Assembly: GCF_001905825.1 (NCBI RefSeq) | Contig: NZ_LIVV01000003.1 | Span: 745,131-809,130 of the forward strand | Length of the DNA: 64,000 nucleotides | Direction: 5' to 3' | DNA from: Streptomyces sp. CB02009 | GTDB lineage: Bacteria; Actinomycetota; Actinomycetes; Streptomycetales; Streptomycetaceae | In this document: piece by piece, positions 15,945-24,146 of the stretch | Layout of the letters: each line of letters begins with the position of its first letter | Numbering within the stretch: the first letter of the stretch is position 1 | Position numbers and translations under genes: made by a program | The notes under the pieces: model-generated | Databases searched by the model: none | Told to the model about the DNA's origin: nothing | Seen by the model: the letters and a program-made list of their open reading frames with translations, nothing else

Positions 15945-17348
15945 GTGAGCATCCGAACCGTCATCCGGGGCGGCCTCGTCGTCACCGCCGCCGACGAACT
16001 CCACGCCGACGTGCTGATCGAGGACGGCCGCGTGGTCGCCCTCGCGGCCCACGGCTCCGACGCGGCGGCCGCCTGGACCGCCGAGCGGACGATCGACGCC
16101 ACCGACCGTTACGTGCTCCCCGGTGGCGTCGACGCCCACACCCACATGGAGCTGCCCTTCGGCGGCACCTTCGCCTCCGACACCTTCGAGACCGGCACCC
16201 GCGCCGCCGCCTGGGGCGGCACCACCACCATCGTCGACTTCGCCGTCCAGAGCGTCGGCCACAGCCTGCGCGAGGGACTCGACGCCTGGTACGCCAAGGC
16301 CGACGGCAACTGCGCGATCGACTACGCGTTCCACATGATCCTCTCCGACGTCAACGAGCACACGCTCAAGGAGATGGACCGGCTCGTGCAGGAGGGCATC
16401 ACCTCCTTCAAGCTCTTCATGGCCTACCCCGGCGTCTTCTACAGCGACGACGGCAAGATCCTCCGGGCCATGCAGCGCTCCGCCGACAACGGCGGGCTGA
16501 TCATGATGCACGCGGAGAACGGCATCGCCATCGACGTCCTCGTCGAGCAGGCCCTCGCCCGCGGCGAGACCGACCCCCGCTACCACGGGGAGGTCCGCAA
16601 GGCGCTCCTGGAGGCGGAGGCCACCCACCGGGCGATCCAGCTCGCCCGGGTGGCGGGAGCGCCGCTGTACGTCGTGCACGTCTCGGCCGAGGAGGCGGTC
16701 GCCGAGATCGCCACCGCCCGCGACAAGGGGCTGCCCGTCTTCGGCGAGACCTGTCCCCAGTACCTGTTCCTCTCCACCGACAACCTCGCGGAGCCGGGCT
16801 TCGAGGGCGCGAAGTACGTGTGCAGCACCCCGCTCCGGCCCAAGGAGCACCAGGCGGCGCTCTGGCGCGGACTGCGCACCAACGACCTCCAGGTGGTCTC
16901 CACCGACCACTGCCCGTTCTGCTTCGTCGGACAGAAGGACCTCGGCCGCGGCGACTTCTCCAAGATCCCCAACGGGCTGCCCGGGGTGGAGAACCGCATG
17001 GACCTGCTCCACCAGGCCGTCGTCGACGGGCACATCTCGCGGCGCCGCTGGATCGAGATCGCCTGCGCGACACCGGCCCGCATGTTCGGCCTGTACCCGC
17101 AGAAGGGCACGATCGCCCCGGGCGCGGACGCCGACGTCGTGATCTACGACCCGCACACCGTCCAGACCCTGTCCGCCGAGACCCACCACATGAACGTCGA
17201 CTACTCGGCGTACGAGGGGAGGACGGTCACCGGCCAGGTCGAGACCGTCCTCTCACGGGGCGAGGTCGTCATCGACCAGCGCAAGTACGTCGGCCACGCC
17301 GGTCACGGCACCTTCGTGCCGCGTTCCACCTGCCAGTACCTGAACTAG
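15945..17348 (+). CDS. hydA: Dihydropyrimidinase (D-hydantoinase family)
   Basis: A 467-residue cyclic-amidase of the amidohydrolase superfamily. All binuclear zinc-site residues are visible: His65/His67 (DAHTH), the carboxylated Lys156 (FKLFMAYPG), His in MMHAEN and in YVVHVS, and Asp321 (STDHCPF). It opens 5,6-dihydrouracil or dihydrothymine to N-carbamoyl-beta-amino acids, and can act on hydantoins. GTG 15945 has GGGAGAG seven to thirteen bases upstream. The gene follows the amidohydrolase and transaminase genes that would process its product and precedes an F420-type oxidoreductase that could supply its substrate. Length and motifs are normal. Confidence 0.93.
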   Translation: MSIRTVIRGGLVVTAADELHADVLIEDGRVVALAAHGSDAAAAWTAERTIDATDRYVLPGGVDAHTHMELPFGGTFASDTFETGTRAAAWGGTTTIVDFAVQSVGHSLREGLDAWYAKADGNCAIDYAFHMILSDVNEHTLKEMDRLVQEGITSFKLFMAYPGVFYSDDGKILRAMQRSADNGGLIMMHAENGIAIDVLVEQALARGETDPRYHGEVRKALLEAEATHRAIQLARVAGAPLYVVHVSAEEAVAEIATARDKGLPVFGETCPQYLFLSTDNLAEPGFEGAKYVCSTPLRPKEHQAALWRGLRTNDLQVVSTDHCPFCFVGQKDLGRGDFSKIPNGLPGVENRMDLLHQAVVDGHISRRRWIEIACATPARMFGLYPQKGTIAPGADADVVIYDPHTVQTLSAETHHMNVDYSAYEGRTVTGQVETVLSRGEVVIDQRKYVGHAGHGTFVPRSTCQYLN

Positions 17349-17358
17349 GAGAGCGACG

Positions 17359-18372
17359 TTGGATTTTGGACTCGTCCTGCAGACCGACCCGCCGGCGTCG
17401 CAGGTCGTCAGCCTGATGCGCCGCGCGGAACGCAACGGCTTCCGCTACGGCTGGACCTTCGACTCCGCCGTCCTGTGGCAGGAACCCTTCGTCATCTACA
17501 GCCAGATCCTCGAACACACCACCAGGCTCCACGTCGGACCGATGGTGACCAACCCGGGGACCCGTACGTGGGAGGTGACCGCCTCCACCTTCGCCACCCT
17601 CAACGACATGTTCGGCAACCGGACCGTCTGCGGCATCGGCCGCGGCGACTCCGCCATGCGCGTCGCCGGCCGCGCGCCGAACACCCTGGCCCGGCTCGGC
17701 GAGGCCATCGACGTCATCCGCGACCTCGCCGAAGGACGGGAGGCACAGGTCGACGGCAACCCGATCCGCATCCCGTGGATCAAGGACGGGAAACTTCCCG
17801 TCTGGATGGCGGCGTACGGGCCCAAGGCGCTCGCGCTGGCCGGACAGAAGGCCGACGGCTTCATCCTCCAGCTCGCCGACCCGTTCCTCACCGAGTGGAT
17901 GGTCAAGGCCGTCCGCCAGGCCGCCGCGGACGCCGGCCGCGACCCGGACGCGCTCACCATCTGCGTGGCGGCGCCCGCCTACGTCACCGCCGACGACTCC
18001 CCGGAAGCCCTGGCGCACGCCCGCGAGCAGTGCCGCTGGTTCGGCGGCATGGTCGGCAACCACGTCGCCGACCTGGTCGCCAAGTACGGCGAGCACTCCG
18101 GCATGGTCCCGGAGGAGCTCACCGCGTACATCAAGGACCGGCACGGCTACGACTACGCGCACCACGGCCGGTCCGGGAACCCCGACACCCGGTTCGTCCC
18201 CGACGAGATCGTCGACCGCTTCTGCCTGCTCGGCCCGGCCGGGGCCCACATCGAGAAGCTGCGGAGGCTGCGGGAGATGGGCGTGGACCAGTTCGCCGTG
18301 TACGCCATGCACGACGCCAAGGAGACGACGATCGACGCCTACGGCTCCGAGGTCGTCCCCGCCTTCAGCTGA
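17359..18372 (+). CDS. LLM-class F420-dependent oxidoreductase (TIGR03842-like)
   Basis: A 337-residue TIM-barrel protein of the luciferase-like superfamily, in the F420-dependent branch related to Mer and glucose-6-phosphate dehydrogenases. Family text includes LVLQTDPPASQVVSLMRRAE, GRGDSAMRVAGRAP and PVWMAAYGPKALALAG. It starts with a rare TTG (17359) whose ribosome site AGGAGAG lies 5-11 bases upstream, and it begins only 10 bases after the dihydropyrimidinase stop. Its place in a complete dihydropyrimidine-degrading cluster that lacks a normal dihydropyrimidine dehydrogenase suggests that it reduces the pyrimidine ring with F420H2. That role is inferred. A different C=C or carbonyl reduction is possible. 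Confidence 0.85.
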   Translation: MDFGLVLQTDPPASQVVSLMRRAERNGFRYGWTFDSAVLWQEPFVIYSQILEHTTRLHVGPMVTNPGTRTWEVTASTFATLNDMFGNRTVCGIGRGDSAMRVAGRAPNTLARLGEAIDVIRDLAEGREAQVDGNPIRIPWIKDGKLPVWMAAYGPKALALAGQKADGFILQLADPFLTEWMVKAVRQAAADAGRDPDALTICVAAPAYVTADDSPEALAHAREQCRWFGGMVGNHVADLVAKYGEHSGMVPEELTAYIKDRHGYDYAHHGRSGNPDTRFVPDEIVDRFCLLGPAGAHIEKLRRLREMGVDQFAVYAMHDAKETTIDAYGSEVVPAFS

Positions 18373-18386
18373 CACCCCCGGGGCGC

Positions 18387-18420
18387 GGGGCCCGGCCGCC
18401 CGCCACGCGGCCGGGTCCCG
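18387..18420. terminator. Hairpin terminator after the LLM oxidoreductase gene
   Basis: GGGCCCGGCCGC (18388-18399) pairs with GCGGCCGGGTCCC (18407-18419) around a seven-base loop, with one mismatch. No T-run follows, which is usual in Streptomyces. It would end the 13676-18372 operon before the acetyltransferase gene. Confidence 0.6.
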
Positions 18421-18484
18421 CCTCCTGGACCCCGCGACCCCGCGACCCCCTGAATCCTCAGCACGTCGTCGCGTTCACGATGGA

Positions 18485-18490
18485 TACGAT
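18485..18490 (+). promoter_or_regulatory. -10 element of a leaderless promoter (acetyltransferase gene)
   Basis: TACGAT ends six bases before the ATG at 18497, and no ribosome site is present. Confidence 0.5.
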
Positions 18491-18496
18491 CGGCCG

Positions 18497-19060
18497 ATGA
18501 ACGCCACCGTCCTGCTCGCGGCCCCCGCGACGCCGACCGCGCCCGCTCTCCTCCTCCGGTCCTGGCGGGCCGACGACGTGGCGGAGCTCGTCGAGGCGTA
18601 CCGCGATCCCGCCCTGCGGCGCTGGGCGGTCGCGCCGATCGGGACCGAGGACGAAGGGCTGGCGTGGGTGCGGGCCCAGGAGGCGGCGTGGGAGGCCGGT
18701 GGGCGACTCGCGTTCGCCGTCGTGGAGGAGCCGCCCGGCGGGGAACCCCGGCGGCTGGCGGGCGGCGTCGTGCTCAAGGGCGTCGCGCCCGGCACGCCGT
18801 CCGCAGAGGTGGGCTACTGGACGGCGGCACGCACCCGTGGGCGAGGGGTGGCTCCCCGGGCCCTGGAAGCCCTCACCGCCTGGGCGTTCGACTCCTTCCG
18901 TGCCGACGGCCTGGAGCGCCTCGAACTCCTCCACCAGGCCGACAACACGGCCTCCTGCCGCGTCGCGCAGAAGTGCGGCTACGCGTTCGACAGGACCCTC
19001 CCGGCAGCGCCGCCCGCCTTCCCGCTCGACGGCCATCTCCACGTACGGGAACGGCCGTAG
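18497..19060 (+). CDS. GNAT acetyltransferase, RimJ/RimL-like
   Basis: A 187-residue N-acetyltransferase of the Acetyltransf_3 type. It has the acetyl-CoA pyrophosphate loop region WTAARTRGRGVAPRAL and the RimJ/L-like C-terminal strand text LELLHQADNTASCRVAQKCGY. It acetylates an amine using acetyl-CoA in the cytoplasm; the acceptor (protein N-terminus, antibiotic or small amine) cannot be told. It has its own leaderless promoter (TACGAT at 18485) and follows a terminator, so it is probably not part of the upstream catabolic operon despite its position inside the cluster. Confidence 0.82.
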   Translation: MNATVLLAAPATPTAPALLLRSWRADDVAELVEAYRDPALRRWAVAPIGTEDEGLAWVRAQEAAWEAGGRLAFAVVEEPPGGEPRRLAGGVVLKGVAPGTPSAEVGYWTAARTRGRGVAPRALEALTAWAFDSFRADGLERLELLHQADNTASCRVAQKCGYAFDRTLPAAPPAFPLDGHLHVRERP

Positions 19061-19253
19061 ACGCCCGGGGCCGTCCGACGGGGTGACGGGGGTCTACCCG
19101 CGTCGCACGCCGAGTGGAAGAATCGGTCCCCCACTCCTTGGCTGCAAGTGGTCCTTGACAGACCGCGACGGAGCCGATCCGGCATGGCACCCCTCGCCCC
19201 TCCCGGGGCGACACCTCGTTCCGTCCTCCCCGCCGAACGAAGGGTTCCTCCGT

Positions 19254-20804
19254 ATGACCGCGACCATCCCCCCGGAGAGATCCGCAGGCCCCTCCGAACC
19301 CGCCGCACCCGGCGGACGCGTCGAGCTCGCCCCCGGCACCACCCCCGACGACCCCCGCTTCGTCAACGAGGACCTGCTCCCCGTCCCCGTCGCCCAACGC
19401 CGCTGGACCACCTACAACTTCGCCGCCCTCTGGGTCGGCATGGCCCACAACATCCCGTCCTGGCTGCTCGCCTCCGGTCTCGTCGCCCTCGGCATGGACT
19501 GGAAGCAGGCGGTGCTCACCATCGCCCTCGCCAACGTCGTGGTCCTGCTGCCGATGCTGCTCACCGGGCACGCCGGCCCCAAGTACGGCATCCCCTTCCC
19601 CGTCCTCGCCCGCGCCTCCTTCGGGCTGCGCGGAGCGAACCTGCCCGCCCTCGTCCGGGCCGGCGTCGCCTGCGCCTGGTTCGGCATCCAGACCTGGATC
19701 GGAGGCCAGGGCATCTTCGTCCTGCTCGACAAGGCCTTCGGCGGCGGCTGGGCGGACGCGTCGAGGATCGGCGGCCAGCCCTGGACCCTCTGGCTCTGCT
19801 TCGCCCTGTTCTGGGCCCTCGAACTCGCCATCATCTACCGCGGGATGGAGGCCCTGCGCCGCTTCGAGAACTGGGCCGCGCCCTTCGTCATCGTCGGCGC
19901 GCTCGTCCTCCTCGGCTGGATCGCGTACCAGGCGGGCGGCCTCGGCCCGCTGCTCGACCAGCCGTCGAAGCTCGGCTGGGGCGCCGACTTCTGGCCGGTC
20001 TTCTTCCCCGCCCTCATGGGCATGATCGCCTTCTGGGCGACGCTCAGCCTCAACATCCCCGACTTCACCCGCTTCGGCGCCGGCCAGCGCTCACAGGTCC
20101 TCGGCCAGTCCCTCGGACTCCCCACCACCATGACCCTGTTCGCGCTGCTCTCGGTGCTCGTCACCTCCGGCTCGCAGGCCGTGTACGGGGCTCCCGTCTG
20201 GGACCCGGTGGCCCTCGCCGCCAAGACCGACAACGTCTTCGGACTGCTCTTCGCCCTGGTGACGGTGCTCGTCGCCACCCTCTCGGTGAACATCGCGGCG
20301 AACGTCGTCTCCCCGGCGTACGACCTCGCCAACCTCGCCCCGAAACGGATCGACTTCCGCAAGGGCGCGCTGATCACCGGAGTCGTCGGCGTGCTCATCA
20401 TGCCGTGGAAGCTCACCGCCACCCCCGAGCTGTACATCTTCACCTGGCTGGGCCTGGTCGGCGGCCTCCTCGGCACGGTCGCGGGCATCCTGATCGCCGA
20501 CTACTGGCTCGTCCGCCGCACCGTCCTCGACCTGCCGGGGCTCTACCGGGCCGACGGCCCCTACTGGTACCGGGGCGGCTGGAACCCGGCGGCCGTGCTC
20601 GCCTTCCTGGTCGGCGGTGTCCTCGCCGTCGGCGGCTCCCACTCGGCCCCGGGCACCGGACCCTTCCCCGAGGACGGGCTGATCCCCTTCCTGAAACCCC
20701 TGTCCGACTACGGCTGGGCCGTCGGCCTCGCCGCCTCGCTGCTCCTCTACACCGCCCTCATGAGGCGCGCGGCGGCCGGCCGGTCGTCCGCTCGATCCAG
20801 CTGA
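19254..20804 (+). CDS. NCS1-family nucleobase/hydantoin:cation symporter
   Basis: A 516-residue membrane transporter with about 12 hydrophobic helices and clear NCS1 signatures: the N-terminal NEDLLPVPVAQRRWTTYNF, then FAALWVGMAHNIPSWLLASG, and KYGIPFPVLARASFG. NCS1 proteins bring in uracil, allantoin, cytosine, thiamine precursors or hydantoins with Na+ or H+. Being next to the dihydropyrimidinase cluster, it probably imports uracil/thymine or hydantoins. ATG 19254 is chosen because the conserved region starts about 40 residues later; GAAGGG lies 9-14 bases upstream. The upstream region holds TTGACA at 19155-19160 and an inverted pair GAGTGG/CCACTC. The end overlaps the convergent protease gene by 47 bases. 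Confidence 0.88.
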   Translation: MTATIPPERSAGPSEPAAPGGRVELAPGTTPDDPRFVNEDLLPVPVAQRRWTTYNFAALWVGMAHNIPSWLLASGLVALGMDWKQAVLTIALANVVVLLPMLLTGHAGPKYGIPFPVLARASFGLRGANLPALVRAGVACAWFGIQTWIGGQGIFVLLDKAFGGGWADASRIGGQPWTLWLCFALFWALELAIIYRGMEALRRFENWAAPFVIVGALVLLGWIAYQAGGLGPLLDQPSKLGWGADFWPVFFPALMGMIAFWATLSLNIPDFTRFGAGQRSQVLGQSLGLPTTMTLFALLSVLVTSGSQAVYGAPVWDPVALAAKTDNVFGLLFALVTVLVATLSVNIAANVVSPAYDLANLAPKRIDFRKGALITGVVGVLIMPWKLTATPELYIFTWLGLVGGLLGTVAGILIADYWLVRRTVLDLPGLYRADGPYWYRGGWNPAAVLAFLVGGVLAVGGSHSAPGTGPFPEDGLIPFLKPLSDYGWAVGLAASLLLYTALMRRAAAGRSSARSS

Positions 20805-21570
20805 GATAGGAGCGCACGCGGGTGTTCACGGCGGGAGTGTCGGTGGCGCACTCCTTGCCGTAGGACACCAGACCGACGACGTACGGCCGTCCCCGCACCA
20901 CCCGCACCAGGGGGCCTCCGGAGTCGTACTGGCAGGTGTCGCGCCCGGGGGCGTACGTGCAGATCTGAGTGGGGGCGATCTGCGTCATGCCCCGGCTCGC
21001 GCAGGCCGGGTTGCTCATCGTGGAGAGGGCCACGGTCCGCAGCACGTCGGAGGTGCGCCCGCCGAACGAGGTGGTGCCCCAGCCCGGCACCTCGACCTGG
21101 GTGCCGTCGACACCACCGGGAGCGGACGCGGCGGGCAGTGCGACCGGGCGCACGTCGCGGTTGAGGGCGAGCGGCTCGGCGAGCTCGACCAGGGCGATGT
21201 CGTTCCGCTGCGTGCCGGGGTCGTAGTCCGGGTGCGGGACGAAGCGCGCGGGCGGGGCCAGGACCGCGTGGGGGCTGTCGGACCCGGTCGTCAGGTCGTG
21301 GTCGCCCAGCAGGACGCCCACCCGGGTGGGATCGCTGTACGAGCCCGTCAGGCAGTGGGCGGCGGTGAGGACGTACCGGTCGCCGATCAGCGCCCCGCCG
21401 CACATCACCCGCCGTTCGAGGACGTCCACGAGTCCCGCCATGAAGGGGTACTGGTGGGGTCGCGCCTCCTGCCCGCCGACCACCGCGTGCGCGGGCGGCG
21501 CGATCCCGAGGGGGCCTGCCGTGAGCAGTGCGCCCGCGACCGCCGCGAGGAACCTCTTCGCCCGTGCCAC
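20758..21570 (-). CDS. Secreted trypsin-like serine protease (S1A) with an unusual oxyanion residue
   Basis: A 270-residue chymotrypsin-fold protease. A signal peptide ending in AHA is followed at once by VVGG, so the enzyme would be active after signal cleavage with no propeptide. The triad is His72 (LTAAHC), Asp124 (RNDIALVEL) and Ser217 (DSGGP). The residue two before the serine, normally Gly193 (GDSGGP), is Tyr215 here (CQYDSGGP). This could weaken the oxyanion hole or change substrate choice. I chose GTG 21570 because GGAG lies 8 bases upstream and the signal peptide begins there. The 3' end overlaps the transporter gene tail to tail. Confidence 0.88.
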   Translation of the reverse strand: MARAKRFLAAVAGALLTAGPLGIAPPAHAVVGGQEARPHQYPFMAGLVDVLERRVMCGGALIGDRYVLTAAHCLTGSYSDPTRVGVLLGDHDLTTGSDSPHAVLAPPARFVPHPDYDPGTQRNDIALVELAEPLALNRDVRPVALPAASAPGGVDGTQVEVPGWGTTSFGGRTSDVLRTVALSTMSNPACASRGMTQIAPTQICTYAPGRDTCQYDSGGPLVRVVRGRPYVVGLVSYGKECATDTPAVNTRVRSYLSWIERTTGRPPRAS

Positions 21571-21757
21571 CTGATCTCCGTACCGTCGACGCCGTGTTCC
21601 GGGCCGTCGGCGTGCTGAGACGTTTCCGCACGTCCACCGCACGCCGCGCCGACCCGTACGGGCTCAACGACGCGGGCCGGATACGGTCACCTGCCCGCGG
21701 GGCCGGACCGGTGACCGCGGGCGGCGCGGCCCTGGCGAGTGGGTGCGACCGGCCGAC

Positions 21758-22645
21758 TCAGCGGGCGGCGTCCGGGGCCCAGCCGGGGACGTGCGTCGCC
21801 GCGGCCGCTTCCCAGGCCGGGACGCCGCCGGGGAACGGCCAGGCCACGGTGCGGTCGTACCCGCTGACGATCGCGGTCAGGTCGTCGGCGAGAGCGCGGC
21901 TCCGGTGCGCGATCCGCGACGCGGCGAGCGGCCCCTCCAGAGCGGCGACCCGCTTCTCGTACTCCTCCACCGGACGGGCGGAGAGGAGCGCCACGGCCGC
22001 GGGGTCCACGACCGCCCGCGAAAGTATCAGCACCTCCGGGCGCCCGCCCTCCGCGAGCACCGCCGTCAGGCGGTCGTGGCCGTCGAGCACCACGGGGGAG
22101 TGGAGCCCGCTGATCCACCAGGCGAACACCGGAGGCAGGACACCCTCCCGGTACTGCCGGCGGTACGCCTTCACCCGCGGCGCCTCCGGGGCCGACAGGG
22201 CCCGCAGCGGCAGCAGGTCGCGCGCGTCCTCCTCCGGATCCCCGTATCCGAACCAGGTCAGATGCCCCCGGTCCGGGTCGTGGGCCAGGAGCTTGGGCCA
22301 GTTGACGGCCTTGAACCACCGGTGGACGTCGGGGAGAAGCAGCCAGTCGCCCGCGTGGAGCGGCCCCTCGGCGGCCCCGCGCAGCTCCGCCTCCGCGTGC
22401 GCGGCCCAGCGTTGCCGCCACTCCGTCGAACCGGGCGCCCCGAACTCCGCCACCGCACGCGCCCGTTCGGCCCTGAGCGCGGCGAGCGGGGAGACGTACC
22501 GGCCGGTGCGCGCGTAGTGCAGGCCGCGGTGGGTGGCCCGCTGCCGGGCGAAGAGCACGGGGGCGGCACCCTGCATCAGCACCAGCCGGCGCCCGTCGGC
22601 GCACTCCACCCGCAACCCCGGCTTCACCGGCCCCTCGACACGCAT
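21758..22645 (-). CDS. Unknown protein with a ParB-like VLDGHDRL motif
   Basis: A 295-residue soluble protein with no signal or membrane segment. The middle contains LHSPVVLDGHDRLTAVLAEG, which resembles the ligand loop of ParB/sulfiredoxin-like nuclease or CTPase folds (LDGHHRL); the remainder has no motif that I recognise. An N-terminal stretch with VKPGLRVECADGRRLVLM looks like a small beta domain. It starts at ATG 22645 with TAGGGT six bases upstream, so it is probably leaderless. It stands alone between the protease gene and the lipoate ligase gene. Function unknown. Confidence 0.7.
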   Translation of the reverse strand: MRVEGPVKPGLRVECADGRRLVLMQGAAPVLFARQRATHRGLHYARTGRYVSPLAALRAERARAVAEFGAPGSTEWRQRWAAHAEAELRGAAEGPLHAGDWLLLPDVHRWFKAVNWPKLLAHDPDRGHLTWFGYGDPEEDARDLLPLRALSAPEAPRVKAYRRQYREGVLPPVFAWWISGLHSPVVLDGHDRLTAVLAEGGRPEVLILSRAVVDPAAVALLSARPVEEYEKRVAALEGPLAASRIAHRSRALADDLTAIVSGYDRTVAWPFPGGVPAWEAAAATHVPGWAPDAAR

Positions 22646-22651
22646 GCCGCC

Positions 22652-22657
22652 ACCCTA
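22652..22657 (-). promoter_or_regulatory. -10 element of a leaderless promoter (gene at 21758-22645)
   Basis: On the minus strand TAGGGT ends six bases before the ATG at 22645, and there is no ribosome site. Confidence 0.45.
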
Positions 22658-22705
22658 CGCAGCACTCCCGCCCGCGCGGCGCGTGCCCGTCGGCGCCCCG
22701 AGCCC

Positions 22706-22940
22706 GGAGTCACGGCGGAGCCCCCGAGCCCTGCCGGGAACCCCGACTGCGCCCCCGGGCCCCGGAGTCACGGTGGCGCCCCGGAGTTACGGCTGCGCCC
22801 CCGAGTCCGGCCCGGAGCCCCAACTACGCCCCCGAACCCTTGAGTCACGGCCGCGCCCCCGCGCCGCAGAGTCACCGGCGGCACCTCCGGCCCGGCCCTT
22901 CCCGGAGCCCCGACTACGCCCCCGGGCCCCGGAGTCACGC
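22706..22940. repeat. Degenerate repeats in a 321-base gene-free stretch
   Basis: The gap 22646-22966 has no gene. GAGTCAC-like units occur at 22706, 22764, 22783 (GAGTTAC), 22841, 22868 and 22931. A 34-base segment at 22739-22772 recurs at 22906-22939 with 32 of 34 bases identical. Pro/Gly-coding triplets fill the space between. It looks like a decayed tandem array, and I see no promoter or RNA in it. Confidence 0.6.
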
Positions 22941-22966
22941 CCGCGCCCCCGGTCGCCGCCTCGCCG

Positions 22967-24034
22967 CTACGGCACCCGCCCCGTCCACTCCGCCGTCCCG
23001 AACTTCGTCTCCGCGAGCTCCTTCGCCCGCGTCAGCTCGTCCTCCGTGACCCGGCCCTCCGACAGGCCGTACCGGCTCCGGAAGGAGGCGATCATCCGCT
23101 CGATCACCGTCTCGCGCGGCAGACCGGTCTGCCGCCGCAGCGGGTCCACCCGCTTCTTCGCGCTTTTCGTGCCCTTGTCGGAGAGCTTCTCGCGGCCGAT
23201 CCGCAGCACCTCCGTCATCCGGTCGGCGTCGATGTCGTACGCCATCGTCACGTGGTGGAGGACCGCCCCGTGGCCGGTCACCATCCGCTTCTGCGCCGCG
23301 CCCGCGATCTTGCCCGCGTCCGTCGCGATGTCGTTGAGCGGCTGGTACCAGGCGCGGATGCCCATGTCGCCGAGCGCACCGAGCACCCAGTCGTCGAGGT
23401 ACGCGTAGCTGTCGGTGAAGGAGAGGCCCTGCACGAGGGCGTCGGGAACGGAGAGCGAGTACGTGATCGTGTTGCCGGGCTCGATGAACATGGCCCCGCC
23501 GCCGCTGATCCGGCGCACCACCTGGACGCCGTGCCGCGCGGCCGCCTCCGGGTCGACCTCGTTGCGGAGGGACTGGAAGCTGCCGATGACCACCGCGGGG
23601 GCGCCCCACTCCCAGACCCGCAGGGTCGGCGGTCTGCGGCCCGCGGCCACCTCGGCCGTGATGACCTCGTCGAGCGCCATGTGCAGGGCGGGGGACTGCG
23701 GCGGCTCGTGGATCAGCTGCCAGTCGTAGTCGGTCCAGTCCGTGGCGTGGGCGAGCGCCCGGCGGACCGCGACCCCGACGCCCTCCGCGGTCAGCCCGAA
23801 CATCTGCGTCCCCAGCGGCAGTGCCGCGTCGATCCGCGCCGCGAGCCCGGACGCGTCGGTGTCGACCGGCGCGCCCTCCAGGGCGCGGTCGATCGCCAGG
23901 ATCGCCTCGTCCGGTTCGAGGAAGAAGTCGCCCGCGACCCGGACGTTCCGCAGGACCCCGTCCTCGGCGTCGAGGTCGACGACCACCAGCTTGCCGCCGG
24001 GCACCTTGTACTCACCGTGGTACGCGCCGTGCAC
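22967..24034 (-). CDS. Lipoate--protein ligase with accessory domain at the N-terminus
   Basis: A 355-residue enzyme that would activate lipoate and attach it to E2 or GcvH lysines. The catalytic domain (residues ~110-330) has RRISGGGAMFIEPGNTITYS and the lysine-bearing NDIATDAGKIAGAAQKRM. Residues ~1-80 (YKVPGGKLVVVDLDAEDGVL, then RVAGDFFLEPDEAI) match the small LplA accessory domain that in E. coli lies at the C-terminus, so domain order is swapped. GTG 24034 has AGGGAGG upstream. It is divergent from the inositol-phosphatase-like gene. An octanoyl-transferring role is possible. Confidence 0.82.
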   Translation of the reverse strand: MHGAYHGEYKVPGGKLVVVDLDAEDGVLRNVRVAGDFFLEPDEAILAIDRALEGAPVDTDASGLAARIDAALPLGTQMFGLTAEGVGVAVRRALAHATDWTDYDWQLIHEPPQSPALHMALDEVITAEVAAGRRPPTLRVWEWGAPAVVIGSFQSLRNEVDPEAAARHGVQVVRRISGGGAMFIEPGNTITYSLSVPDALVQGLSFTDSYAYLDDWVLGALGDMGIRAWYQPLNDIATDAGKIAGAAQKRMVTGHGAVLHHVTMAYDIDADRMTEVLRIGREKLSDKGTKSAKKRVDPLRRQTGLPRETVIERMIASFRSRYGLSEGRVTEDELTRAKELAETKFGTAEWTGRVP

Positions 24035-24146
24035 GGAACCCTCCCTGTACGTAAGGGGTGAACTCGGCCAAAGGGTACTCCCCGGGGAAACGGAGGGTGA
24101 CAAATCCGCCGGTCCGGTTGTCAGCGCCCCGTGCTTAGCTGGACGC

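Noticed and set aside
19155..19160. TTGACA as the -35 of a strong promoter for the NCS1 gene
   Set aside because: No credible -10 lies 16-19 bases downstream, so I list it only as a possible element in the gene's text.
22646..22966. CRISPR-like array
   Set aside because: Units are degenerate, unevenly spaced and too short, and no cas genes are present.
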